Of a stretch of 64,000 nucleotides of DNA, positions 44,490 to 52,520 are shown piece by piece. The stretch is from Trichocoleus sp. FACHB-46. Its GTDB lineage: Bacteria > Cyanobacteriota > Cyanobacteriia > FACHB-46. The translations under genes were made by a program, and so were the position numbers. The stretch's first letter is position 1, and the number at the start of each line of letters is the position of its first letter. The notes under the pieces were generated by a model that was not told the DNA's origin, ran no database searches, and saw only the letters and a program-made list of their open reading frames with translations. Location: NCBI RefSeq assembly GCF_014695385.1, contig NZ_JACJOD010000031.1, positions 62,001 to 126,000 on the forward strand, written 5' to 3'.

Positions 44490-44566
44490 CTGGCTTCTGA
44501 CTCCCGACTCCTGACCTTTGACTCCTGGCTCCTTCCTCCTTTCCCCTCACTCCTCTCTCCTCACTT
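44490..44566 (+). repeat. Heptad short tandem repeat, 11 degenerate units
   Basis: Eleven consecutive 7-bp units in one register: CTGGCTT, CTGACTC, CCGACTC, CTGACCT, TTGACTC, CTGGCTC, CTTCCTC, CTTTCCC, CTCACTC, CTCTCTC and CTCACTT, giving a pyrimidine-rich CTNACTC-like consensus. Short tandemly repeated heptamers (STRR sequences) are known in filamentous cyanobacteria. The array ends 42 bp before the ridA start, so it lies in its promoter or leader. Confidence 0.75.
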
Positions 44567-44608
44567 CATGAGAAAATGCCTTGGTTTCATAGTGATGGTT
44601 GAAGGGAT

Positions 44609-44998
44609 ATGACGCGCAAGGTAATTCGGACAGAGCAGGCTCCCGCTCCGGTAGGGCCATACAATCAGGCGATCGCGGCGAGTGGCCAATTGGTGTTTGT
44701 AGCAGGCCAGATCGCACTTGATCCCCAAACCGGGGCGATCGTGGGTGAGGGTGATGTCGTGCGCCAGACGGAGCAAGTAATGGCAAATCTAGAAGCGATC
44801 CTCAAGGAAGCAGGAGCCACTTTTTCAGATGTGGTCAGAACCACGGTATTTCTAGCTGACATGAACGACTTTGCAGCAGTCAACGGCATCTACGCCCGCC
44901 ACTTCGACGAAGCCACCGCTCCAGCCCGCGCCTGCGTCCAAGTTGCCCGCCTCCCCAAAGATGTCCAAGTTGAGATCGACTGCATCGCCGTAATCTAA
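44609..44998 (+). CDS. ridA: RidA-family enamine/imine deaminase
   Basis: A 129-residue protein, the full family length. RidA (YjgF/YER057c) forms trimers and hydrolyses reactive 2-aminoacrylate-type enamines made by PLP enzymes. Visible marks are PVGPYNQAIAASGQLVFVAG, GDVVRQTEQVMANLEAIL, and the end ARACVQVARLPKDVQVEID, with the catalytic arginine in VQVARLP and the glutamate in VEID. AAGGG precedes the ATG. It is bracketed by the two inverted repeat copies and preceded by the heptad array. Confidence 0.95.
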   Translation: MTRKVIRTEQAPAPVGPYNQAIAASGQLVFVAGQIALDPQTGAIVGEGDVVRQTEQVMANLEAILKEAGATFSDVVRTTVFLADMNDFAAVNGIYARHFDEATAPARACVQVARLPKDVQVEIDCIAVI

Positions 44999-45056
44999 CC
45001 ACACCTAAACAAAACCCTCCTCAGGAGAGCCACACTTGGCCAACCGAAGCACTTTT

Positions 45057-45141
45057 GGAGGGGGCCTGGGGGACGCAACCGTCCCTCAGCGGGGGTTTGG
45101 GGGCAAGCGCCCTCAGGGTTTGGATTTAGTAGAAGCCAAAC
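45057..45141 (-). repeat. Two-hairpin repeat element, copy 2 (inverted)
   Basis: The inverted partner of 44344-44431, about 85 bp. Both hairpins are kept: GGGACG/CGTCCC (45070-45085) with the loop changed to CAAC, and GGGGGC/GCCCTC (45096-45111), which now needs one G-T pair. Read on the minus strand it lies 30 bp after the stop codon of the HAD gene, so each copy follows a gene in that gene's own direction. Confidence 0.75.
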
Positions 45142-45171
45142 TAAGACAACTCACCCAGCAGGAGCAATCGC

Positions 45172-45933
45172 CTAGCGACCGTGCAAATGCTGCACCAACT
45201 CCATATCCACAAAAGTCGTCCAACCCACCTCACCAGAAAGCACCGTAAACGGCATACCCGGATCACCCAGATGATCCAAAACCACTACAGCTCCTGGAAA
45301 ATCTTGGTCTTTGGTGTAATCATTAATCGTCACAATCGTCTTGAGATTCGCTTTGTCCGCTGAAATCAAGCCATTATGTGAATCCTCAAACGCGATGCAA
45401 TCCTGAGGTGCAATCTGCATTTGCTCCAAAGCATAGAAATAAATGTCAGGAGCAGGTTTCTTCGCTGGCACAATATCACCCGCCGCAATCACATCAAACC
45501 AGGCAATGCTTTCATGCCCCAAAGTACTTTCCAAAAGAGCTGTGACATTGGCAGGAGTGGTCGTAGTTGCGATCGCCAAGCGAAACCCTTGGGCACGCGC
45601 TTCATCCAACAACCGCTTCACCCCAGGTCGTAGGGGAATACTACCTTCGCTGAGTAGTTGCGTATAGTGCTTGGTTTTTGCCTTGTGTAACCCTGCGATA
45701 AACTCGTCCAAATTATTAGGACGCTGAAAGTCTGAGCGATATTTGTCGAGGTAGAACTTCATTCGCTCTTTGCCGCCTGTAACGGCTAACAGTTCTCCGT
45801 ATAGCTCGACAGTCCAATCCCAATCCAACCCAGCTTCCGCAAAAGCGCGATTAAAAGCGACTCGATGACCATCCCGCTCGGTATCGGCCAAGGTCCCATC
45901 GACATCAAAAATTAGTGCTTGCAGTTTGGTCAT
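45172..45933 (-). CDS. HAD-family phosphatase, CbbY-like
   Basis: A 253-residue haloacid-dehalogenase hydrolase. The motifs are in order: FDVDGTLADTERDGHRVAFN (nucleophile Asp and cap start), IATTTTPAN (motif II), KKPAPDIYFYAL (motif III lysine) and FEDSHNGLISADKA (motif IV). This pattern matches CbbY, which removes the Rubisco inhibitor xylulose 1,5-bisphosphate. A beta-phosphoglucomutase or other sugar phosphatase cannot be excluded. It is on the same strand as the aldo/keto reductase and rpiA, the latter a Calvin-cycle gene, which supports a carbon-metabolism role. Confidence 0.87.
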   Translation of the reverse strand: MTKLQALIFDVDGTLADTERDGHRVAFNRAFAEAGLDWDWTVELYGELLAVTGGKERMKFYLDKYRSDFQRPNNLDEFIAGLHKAKTKHYTQLLSEGSIPLRPGVKRLLDEARAQGFRLAIATTTTPANVTALLESTLGHESIAWFDVIAAGDIVPAKKPAPDIYFYALEQMQIAPQDCIAFEDSHNGLISADKANLKTIVTINDYTKDQDFPGAVVVLDHLGDPGMPFTVLSGEVGWTTFVDMELVQHLHGR

Positions 45934-45964
45934 AATCAGCCGTCAACCAACGATGAGAGAATTT

Positions 45965-45988
45965 CCAAAGGCGAGTTCAACCCTTTGG
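45965..45988. terminator. Hairpin between the aldo/keto reductase and HAD genes
   Basis: CCAAAGG (45965-45971) pairs with CCTTTGG (45982-45988) around a 10-nt loop, between the end of the aldo/keto reductase gene and the start of the HAD gene, both minus strand. It may end the rpiA-reductase transcript. No long T run is present. Confidence 0.4.
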
Positions 45989-46032
45989 CACTTTATCTCA
46001 ATTAGGGTCAAAGGTTAAGCAGGCAAAATCTC

Positions 46033-47217
46033 TCAGCTTTGCGATAACCGCTGTACCGTTGCACCACCCAAAATTTGATGGGCTTCAGCTAAGAGTGCTG
46101 GAATTTTGTCAGCATGAGGGCTGTTCGCCAAGCATTGTTGTAAATCTAGTTCTGCCACTTTCTCAGCTCTGGCACCGGGAAACCAATGATCCGCTTGACC
46201 CAGCAAGTTGTAGCGCATCTTGCCGTAATCCACCATGTCATAGGCGATCGCGAGATTCCGCAACCAGAGAATGGTATGAATGTTCATGCCTCCTGGGGTT
46301 TCCTCAGGTTTAGGCAAGCCAACATGCCAAGTTCTCCACCACTCCTCACCCAGAGCCGCGATCGCTGCTTGTTCCAAGCGAGCCAAAATTGGGGGCAAAA
46401 TTTCATCAGCGCGATCGAGTAGGTCTAGGGTTCTCAGATGTTCGTCAAAGTCGGTGGGACGAGATGCACCAATACTCAGCGTGTGTACCTGAGGATGGCT
46501 AAGACAGAACAGATCGTTGAAGACCATCGGGCTGAGTGGCGCACACAAATCCACCAATTTTTGAGGAGGTTTGTAAAGGTCACCACCTTTATTGGTAGGG
46601 CTAATGATAAACACACCCATATCGTGCTTCCCAGCAGCCTCGATCGCGGGCCAATTATTTTGGTTGATGTAGTACCAATGCAAGTTCACATAGTCGAACT
46701 GGTCCGTGGCGATCGCTCGCAAAATCACTTCTAATGGTGCGTGGGTGGAAAAGCCAATAAAGCGTACTCGACCTTGCGATCGCAACTTTTGCGCAACTTC
46801 TAAACAACCACCTGGACGCAGACAATCCTCCAGCAGTTCGGCATTATTCACCCCATGCAACGACAACAGCTCCACATGATCGAGTTGCAGGTAAGCCATT
46901 GATTGCTCAAAGGTTTGCAAAAACCCTTGCGGATCTGCAGTCGGAATGATTTTGGTTTGCACAATTAGCTGGTCGCGTGGCAGTTTCGGTAATACCGCTC
47001 CCAACTGCATTTCGGAGCTACCATATCCCCGCGCCGTTTCAATGTGGTTGATCCCGAGTTCTACAGCCCGTCGAACCGTTGCCTCTAAATTCTGTTGGTT
47101 ATCAGCAGGAACTGTATCTTTGGGGACATCTTGCCACTTGTATTGGTAGCGCATGCCACCGCAAGAAAAAACGGGCATTGCCAACTCTGTCCGCCCAAAG
47201 CGTCGATACTGCATCAT
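46033..47217 (-). CDS. Aldo/keto reductase with degenerate Fe-S-type C-terminus
   Basis: The start is set at the ATG at 47215-47217 ([15 protein letters not shown]); a GTG frame back to 47292 would translate a palindromic repeat. The 394-residue product has the aldo/keto reductase barrel: [15 protein letters not shown], where Glu stands at the usual catalytic Asp, VQTKIIP (Lys) and [10 protein letters not shown] (His). The last 100 residues follow the pattern of ferredoxin-type aldo/keto reductases ([17 protein letters not shown]) but lack the cluster cysteines. NADPH-dependent carbonyl reduction is likely; the substrate is unknown. It follows rpiA, 77 bp downstream, on the same strand. Confidence 0.87.
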   Translation of the reverse strand: MMQYRRFGRTELAMPVFSCGGMRYQYKWQDVPKDTVPADNQQNLEATVRRAVELGINHIETARGYGSSEMQLGAVLPKLPRDQLIVQTKIIPTADPQGFLQTFEQSMAYLQLDHVELLSLHGVNNAELLEDCLRPGGCLEVAQKLRSQGRVRFIGFSTHAPLEVILRAIATDQFDYVNLHWYYINQNNWPAIEAAGKHDMGVFIISPTNKGGDLYKPPQKLVDLCAPLSPMVFNDLFCLSHPQVHTLSIGASRPTDFDEHLRTLDLLDRADEILPPILARLEQAAIAALGEEWWRTWHVGLPKPEETPGGMNIHTILWLRNLAIAYDMVDYGKMRYNLLGQADHWFPGARAEKVAELDLQQCLANSPHADKIPALLAEAHQILGGATVQRLSQS

Positions 47218-47251
47218 TGGTGTCTCAACCCCTGCATCTCCAACCATGTAG

Positions 47252-47271
47252 GGGCGAACGACCGTTCGCCC
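47252..47271. repeat. GGGCGAACG/CGTTCGCCC palindromic element
   Basis: A 9-bp perfect stem around two bases: GGGCGAACG at 47252-47260, then AC, then CGTTCGCCC at 47263-47271. The left side continues as GTAGGGGCGAACG, whereas the right flank is CACACT, so symmetry ends there. GC-rich palindromes of this GTAGGGGCG-type are widely dispersed in cyanobacterial genomes. It lies between rpiA and the aldo/keto reductase start. Confidence 0.6.
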
Positions 47272-47294
47272 ACACTGCCAGGTTAATTCCACAA

Positions 47295-48005
47295 TTATGC
47301 TTCGCGCACGATCGGTTGCCCGTCTTTCACTTCACCGACCAACACGAGATCGGTTAGGCCGACAAACAAGCCATTTTCCAAAACACCGGGAATGTTGTTG
47401 ATCGTCTTTTCCATCTCAGCGGGGTTGTCGATGCTGTCAAACTTCACGTCCAGCACCATGTTGCCTTGATCGGTGATCACGGGGCCAGCTTTCTTGACAC
47501 CCATCCGCAGTTCTGGCTTGCCCCCCAACTTCTCGATCGCCCGTGCCACTGGTGTAATTGCCATCGGGATCACCTCAACAGGCAGCTTAAAAGTAGTCCC
47601 TAAGCGATCGACCAGCTTAGAACTATCCACCACCACAATGAATTCTTTGGCTAAGGCATCCACAATTTTTTCGCGAGTATGAGCCGCACCACCGCCCTTG
47701 ATCAAATTGTGCTGCGGGTCAACTTCATCGGCTCCGTCGATCGCGATGTCGATATACTCAATTTCATCTAGCGTCACCAAGGGGATGCCATACTGCTTCG
47801 CCAGTACCGAGGATTGGAAGGAAGTCGGCACGCCTTTGATGTCCTTGAGTTCTCCAGATTGCAGGCGATCGCCCAAATACTGAATCATCAATGCTGCAGT
47901 TGACCCGGAGCCTAACCCCACAATAGAACCGGAGTGCACACGAGCGGCTGCGGCCTTGGCAACTTCTTGCTTCATCAACTGAATGGGGTCTACTGACGCG
48001 GTCAT
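47295..48005 (-). CDS. rpiA: Ribose-5-phosphate isomerase A
   Basis: A 236-residue enzyme of the Calvin cycle and pentose-phosphate pathway that interconverts ribose 5-phosphate and ribulose 5-phosphate. Family marks are [29 protein letters not shown] and [16 protein letters not shown], which carry the active-site Asp, Lys and Glu. The ATG at 48003-48005 (MTASVDPIQ) is chosen because AAGGAG lies 8 nt upstream; an ATG at 48023 would add six residues and place that site inside the gene. It is the first gene of the rpiA-aldo/keto reductase unit. Confidence 0.95.
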   Translation of the reverse strand: MTASVDPIQLMKQEVAKAAAARVHSGSIVGLGSGSTAALMIQYLGDRLQSGELKDIKGVPTSFQSSVLAKQYGIPLVTLDEIEYIDIAIDGADEVDPQHNLIKGGGAAHTREKIVDALAKEFIVVVDSSKLVDRLGTTFKLPVEVIPMAITPVARAIEKLGGKPELRMGVKKAGPVITDQGNMVLDVKFDSIDNPAEMEKTINNIPGVLENGLFVGLTDLVLVGEVKDGQPIVREA

Positions 48006-48164
48006 TCCCAAAGCTCCTTGCATATCAATGGATTAATCTGCACGGTCTATAGCATGACCTAAAGTGAACTCCGTGCCTAGTCTGCTGAGTCAATTCACGT
48101 TTTTTGATCCCTGGCAAAAGTCAGGGCAGGACTCAAGCGAGACATGAGTAAAAGTTGCCCTGGA

Positions 48165-50351
48165 TTAAGCTTCTGGAGCAACAACTGTCGGCACCGATGC
48201 GATCGCTTCCGTCACCCGAGCAAATTCAGAAGCCAATGTGGAAGCTTGCTCCAAGGCTTGCGGATCTGAGAGTAGGTGAAAATATTTCACAGGTAGCTCA
48301 ATCGCAAACTCGGTTCCTTGCCCTGGCTCAGAGTGGCACCAGAGTTGGCCCTGATGCTGATTGACCACAACTTGATAGCTGACAGTCAAGCCGAGTCCTG
48401 TTCCTTGACCAATTTTTTTGGTAGTGAAGAAGGGATCAAAAATTTTTGATCGAAGTGCGGCAGGAATTCCAGGGCCGTTATCCGCGATCGCAATCCGGGC
48501 AAAGTTTTCCTTTCCTGACGCACCCAAGACCAGTTCTGTCCGAATCGTAATGGTTTTGGGCTGCGTAATAGTTTTGGTCTGGGTGTCCCCACTACTGAGC
48601 GCTTCAATCGCATTGGTGATCAAATTTAGAAAAACCTGATTGAGTTGTCGCGGATAGCACTCTAGCGGCGGCAGAGCGCCATAATCGCGAATCACTTGGA
48701 TTTCATTTAACTGATTTTGCAAGATCGCTAAAGTACTCTCTAAGCCATCGTGCAAATTCACAGTTTTGCGACTCGACTCATCCAGGCGGGCGAAGTTTCG
48801 TAGCGACAGCACAATTTCCCGAATCCGCGAGGAACCCACCTTCATCGACTTCAGGATGCGGACCAAATCTTTGAGCAGAAAGCCGAGTTCTACTTCGTCA
48901 ATCAAAGCTTGTACTTCTGCCACTGGCTGCGGATAGTGGACTTGATAGGCAACCAAAAGGCGGTTGAGTTCCTCGATATAGCGCTCAATATAAGGAATAT
49001 TGCCGTAGATAAAACTAACGGGGTTGTTAATTTCATGCGCGACCCCTGCCACCATCTGTCCCAAGCTGGACATTTTCTCACTCTGAATCAACTGGGCTTG
49101 AGTGAGTTGCAGTTCTTGTAACGTTTTTGCTAAATGTTGGGCCTGAGCTGCACTTTCTAAGGCTTGTTGCTGAGTTTGAGCATACAAATTTGCCTGTTGA
49201 ATGGAGATTGCTAATTGGTCAGCAACTGCTTGAGCGAGTTGTTGGTCGTTGTCTGACCAATAGCGTGTATGAGAACACTGGTTTAAGTACAAAATGGCGT
49301 GCAGAATCCCATTGGTTTGCACTGGCACCACTAAGGATGATTGAATCTGGGCTTGTTTATATTCCTCGTTGTAGGGACCGACTCGCTCATCTTGAGCCAC
49401 ATCCATCATCACCACAGGTTGGCGATGCTGAATCACCCATTGAGTAATGGGGCCATGCGTGTCAAAGTCGTTAATGGAAGGGGAGAAGGCTTCTCGGCAA
49501 ATTTCGTATAAGTGTTTGCGCCGAAAAGCAGTGCCAGGGATGGATTCTTGGACAAGTTGTGGCAGTACATTCAGTGGCTCTACTTCACCATGTTCCACTA
49601 AATGTACTAAACAGCGATCGGCCTCTAGCGCTTTTAGTAACTGCGCGATCGCCTGCGTCAAAATGGTTTCCAAGTCAAAGCTTTGCCGAGTTTGGCTGGT
49701 AATCTGATTTACCAGTTGCTCGCGTTGGGCCTGCCGTTGCGTCTGCTCATAAAGCCGAGCTTGGCGAATCGCAATTTCCAATTGTTGCGCCAAGGACGCC
49801 ATAAACTCTACTTCAGCTGTTTTCCAGCGGCGAGGTTGGTCTGACAAACAAACTAAATAACCGATGGAATCAGCTCGGTCCAGAACCGGAACTAACAAGT
49901 TGGCTCGTGCTTCCAGCACCTGAAAATTGAGCCCACTTTTAGAGCGTTGCCATTTCGCAAGCCACTGCCTTAGCCATCGAGTAGTAGCAGAAGCATGAGC
50001 ATCGCCACAACTCACAATCAACTGACCTTGGGCGATCGCCTCAGCCGCATCTCCAAAAGCGGCCAATGGTGTATAGCCTACCTGGGAGCCGCGATCGCTC
50101 CCTAGGCGTTCACAGACAACCTGCACTCGGCAAGTGTCACTGAAATACCAAAAAAAAGCACAGTAATCCAGATTCAGTAACGTGCCAACCTCATCCACCG
50201 CTGTTTGAAGTACAACGTTCAACTCCAAAGAATTACGGATGCGGTCAACAATCTTGCGCAATAGAGCGCTTTGCTGATGATACTGGTTCAGAGCTAGCCG
50301 ACCAGAAAAGTTGGTAAAGGGAAACACACGGTGTAACAGGGGAAAGAGCAT
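48165..50351 (-). CDS. Histidine kinase with two GAF domains
   Basis: A 728-residue soluble kinase. Two GAF-type sensor domains (about 45-195 and 225-390) are followed by a coiled coil, HisKA (VAGVAHEINNPVSF) and HATPase_c (NAIEAL, DNGPGIP, GTGLGLTVSY). No bilin-binding CH motif is evident, so it is probably not a phytochrome or cyanobacteriochrome. From about residue 420 on it closely resembles the ethylene-receptor-like kinase at 10103-11875 (SMKVGSSRIREIVLSLRNFA here, SMKVGAERIRQIVLSLRNFS there), so both belong to one paralogous group. No regulator gene is adjacent. Confidence 0.9.
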   Translation of the reverse strand: MLFPLLHRVFPFTNFSGRLALNQYHQQSALLRKIVDRIRNSLELNVVLQTAVDEVGTLLNLDYCAFFWYFSDTCRVQVVCERLGSDRGSQVGYTPLAAFGDAAEAIAQGQLIVSCGDAHASATTRWLRQWLAKWQRSKSGLNFQVLEARANLLVPVLDRADSIGYLVCLSDQPRRWKTAEVEFMASLAQQLEIAIRQARLYEQTQRQAQREQLVNQITSQTRQSFDLETILTQAIAQLLKALEADRCLVHLVEHGEVEPLNVLPQLVQESIPGTAFRRKHLYEICREAFSPSINDFDTHGPITQWVIQHRQPVVMMDVAQDERVGPYNEEYKQAQIQSSLVVPVQTNGILHAILYLNQCSHTRYWSDNDQQLAQAVADQLAISIQQANLYAQTQQQALESAAQAQHLAKTLQELQLTQAQLIQSEKMSSLGQMVAGVAHEINNPVSFIYGNIPYIERYIEELNRLLVAYQVHYPQPVAEVQALIDEVELGFLLKDLVRILKSMKVGSSRIREIVLSLRNFARLDESSRKTVNLHDGLESTLAILQNQLNEIQVIRDYGALPPLECYPRQLNQVFLNLITNAIEALSSGDTQTKTITQPKTITIRTELVLGASGKENFARIAIADNGPGIPAALRSKIFDPFFTTKKIGQGTGLGLTVSYQVVVNQHQGQLWCHSEPGQGTEFAIELPVKYFHLLSDPQALEQASTLASEFARVTEAIASVPTVVAPEA

Positions 50352-51067
50352 AAGGCACTAGAGAGTCTACCATTGGACCGATAGATGCTTCTAGATTCAA
50401 ACTGCAAATACTGACACTGAAATCCCTATGAAGATGACGCTTTTGAGCGAAAACTTCAGTAGTTTATTTGACATTTATCGAGCCATCAATCAGCTAGTGC
50501 CAAAGCTTACGTTCTACTGAAACACACGGACGAGGAAACAACTCAGCAACAAACGATACTTTTCAACCTTATTTTCTGTTTAGTAAGTTCTCTGCCGCCA
50601 GCCAAGACTGACACATCCCTAAACAGTATCGTTGCTTCCTTTGGTAGTTGATTTGTATCTACTTAATCTCACACCACCATACTTTTCGTGAGATGTAGAG
50701 CAGATCACTCGCAATGTCTACATCAGCTAAAGGTTTTTCCAGTTCGCTCAGAAACAGGCTTTTTGCCCTCTTGGGTTGGAAGCCATTAATTATGCTACAA
50801 ATAACTCAGTACCTAAAGAAACTGGGAAACTACTAGCTTTATGGTTGGTAGGTGCTTAGGTCATCCCGGCAATCTCGGTAGACGAATTGCTCAGGTTAGG
50901 TACTACAGCCTGAACTGAACTACTTTATGTAGAGCTTTGAGGAGCAATCCTCAGGCAATCAGCAACCTAGAAATCCTGTTGTTTTACGGCAGGAAGGTCC
51001 AGCGAGCCCAGTGCTGTATTCAACTAGCAACTTGTTATCCTTGCCATAGATAGTGAAAGAGGAGTGT
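50352..51067. other. Gene-free region with nested inverted repeats
   Basis: About 715 bp between the GAF kinase and a small lipoprotein gene. Strong pairs include AACGATACT (50552-50560) with AGTATCGTT (50625-50633), enclosing GTTTAG (50578-50583) with CTAAAC (50619-50624), and ATCTCAC (50666-50672) with GTGAGAT (50688-50694), extended by TCTAC/GTAGA (50658-50662 and 50695-50699). A small hairpin TGAGGA/TCCTCA is at 50938-50953. An antisense frame at 50959-51192 shows no protein signal. A structured RNA is possible but none is recognised. Confidence 0.45.
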
Positions 51068-51214
51068 ATGAATAAGAAAGTAATTAGCCTCGCCTTAGTA
51101 CTCAGCTTGGCCGCTGCTTTGGGAGCTTGCGGTGGTGGTGATACCACTACTAGCCCTTCCCCTGGTGAATCCCCTGCGGGTTCCCCAACCACCTCTCCTA
51201 CTACATCTCCCTAG
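51068..51214 (+). CDS. Small Ser/Pro/Thr-rich lipoprotein (48 residues)
   Basis: An ATG at 51068, with GGAG four nt upstream, opens a 48-codon frame ending in TAG at 51212-51214. The product has a lysine-containing N-terminus (MNKKVISLALVLSLAAALG), a hydrophobic core and a perfect lipobox LGAC, so it should be lipidated and cut by LspA. The mature part is only about 25 residues: three glycines, then TTTSPSPGESPAGSPTTSP, an unstructured Thr/Ser/Pro repeat that may be glycosylated or act as a spacer. It is too short for most gene finders. No homologue family is known to me. Confidence 0.75.
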   Translation: MNKKVISLALVLSLAAALGACGGGDTTTSPSPGESPAGSPTTSPTTSP

Positions 51215-51675
51215 GCTTTTTTCCCATACTTGACAAGCCCTATCCCTCAGTCAGTGTACAAAACTGCCTGAATAGTGGATTTAGCCTCAAAGTATGAAAC
51301 AGCCAAGAGATTGCTCCTCACAACCTATTGCAGTCCAAGTCAAGCTTTTAGCGTCGTACTGCTCTAAGACCGATCGCTATATGAACTGGATCTAGGTTGA
51401 AGGTGGCCGTCCTCTAACAACCCTGTAATTAATTTGGTGGCTTACAAGAGCCCAGTAGTCGAGTTTGGTAATCATTCCAAGCTTTAGCAAACTGGCTCTT
51501 GTGAGCTTATTGTTATTTGACGGTGGCTAAAATTTGTGGTGGGCACTAAGTAACTTGAACCAAGGCCTCAGCGATCGCCAAGTTGACTCCTAACCCAACC
51601 TTATTAATTTTTTAATAGATTTTATTCCTTGAAAAATGCTTTATCTAGTTAGGAATCGCTGCTTTGTAGCTTAGG
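51215..51675. other. Gene-free region with a long hairpin element (51440-51506)
   Basis: About 460 bp. Its main feature is a 13-bp stem, GCTTACAAGAGCC at 51440-51452 with 51494-51506 (one G-U pair in RNA), extended inward by three pairs after one bulged C. Inside, TTGG/CCAA and AGTTT/AAACT can also pair. The plus strand continues TTATTGTTATTT, T-rich like an intrinsic terminator, but the nearest upstream gene ends 226 nt earlier. It could be the 3' end of an unannotated transcript. Confidence 0.45.
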
Positions 51676-52038
51676 ATGACAGAAAAAGCTGTCTGCATGA
51701 ACCATAAAAGACAAATATTCCTTATGGGCTTGAGGCTCAGCGCTACTTCTATCTTAGGTTCGATCGTCTGCTTGTTTGCTTTAGCTACTGAATTTGCTTA
51801 TGCATTACCCCCTGCGGAGGATACCCCTGAAGAAATTCTAAGGACGGAAATTATTACTGAAGCGCGATCGCCCGTAGATGGAAAGTCCTTGACTCCAGCA
51901 CAGTACGCTGAGTTACAAGCCCAACTAGAAGCAGGACCGCCTATTGATCCCAAGTTGTCTCCTCAGGTCAGACGAACCATCACCTTACTACGCTTACGCC
52001 AGTTTATTCGAACCTTTTTTCCCTTCTTATTGCGCTGA
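51676..52038 (+). CDS. Small exported protein of unknown function
   Basis: A 120-residue protein with an N-terminal signal or anchor (about 15-40, MGLRLSATSILGSIVCLFAL, then ATEFAYALP), followed by LPPAEDTPEEILRTEIITEA, RSPVDGKSLTPAQYAELQ and a basic hydrophobic tail (LLRLRQFIRTFFPF). This pattern is familiar from other cyanobacteria as a conserved unnamed protein, but no domain or activity is known to me. An internal ATG at residue 8 could be the true start. It is alone on the plus strand, 480 bp ahead of glgB. Confidence 0.7.
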   Translation: MTEKAVCMNHKRQIFLMGLRLSATSILGSIVCLFALATEFAYALPPAEDTPEEILRTEIITEARSPVDGKSLTPAQYAELQAQLEAGPPIDPKLSPQVRRTITLLRLRQFIRTFFPFLLR

Positions 52039-52520
52039 CTAGCTAGATCTTTTCCCTCTGAGAGCGCCAATTGAGCTCGCGATCGCACACCCACCTTCGT
52101 AGTTTTCAGCTCTACCAGCGAGCCCAGTTTTTCCTAATATCTCTGACAAAATTTGCCTGCCTAACCCGAGAAATAGCCAGAACTCATCCAGTAAACCCTA
52201 CCTGACCACCGCAAACATGTCTGGATTTAGGCAGATGATTTGAGACTTTAGCTATGATTTGCTACGGTTTACTACAGTTCATTACCTGATTTTTACATTT
52301 GGGTTTTATACACCTTGCCAGCTATCAGTTACACACCCCCATCCCATTCAACTTTCGAAGTGGGCGTACGCTGTTGATGCTAATTCTTTCAAAGGTTTTC
52401 AGTGCCTTCAGTTTCTCTCAACTAAAACAAGAGCCTCTGGATTTCAGAGCACACGCGTATTACAAAACCTTTTTCCCGATTTGGAACGCATTCAATAATC
52501 TCGTTTAGGTAGGTAGTTTC
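52039..52520. other. Gene-free region upstream of glgB
   Basis: About 480 bp. Two open frames here (52259-52498 and 52299-52508) show no protein signal. No hairpin, repeat or riboswitch stands out. It presumably contains the glgB promoter and a leader. Confidence 0.4.

Noticed and set aside
45036-45248. A 70-codon plus-strand frame (MANRSTFGGG...) after ridA
   Set aside because: Most of it is the inverted repeat copy 2 and its flank, it starts with TTG, and it runs into the end of the HAD gene. The amino-acid sequence has no domain.
48165-50351. A cyanobacteriochrome-type GAF in the kinase
   Set aside because: Neither GAF domain shows the CH (CxH-type) chromophore motif.
50959-51192. A 77-codon minus-strand frame across the small lipoprotein gene
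   Set aside because: The opposite strand has a better supported gene (ribosome-binding site, lipobox); this frame has neither.
52259-52508. Two overlapping plus-strand frames before glgB
   Set aside because: Both lack ribosome-binding sites and recognisable protein features; likely leader DNA.
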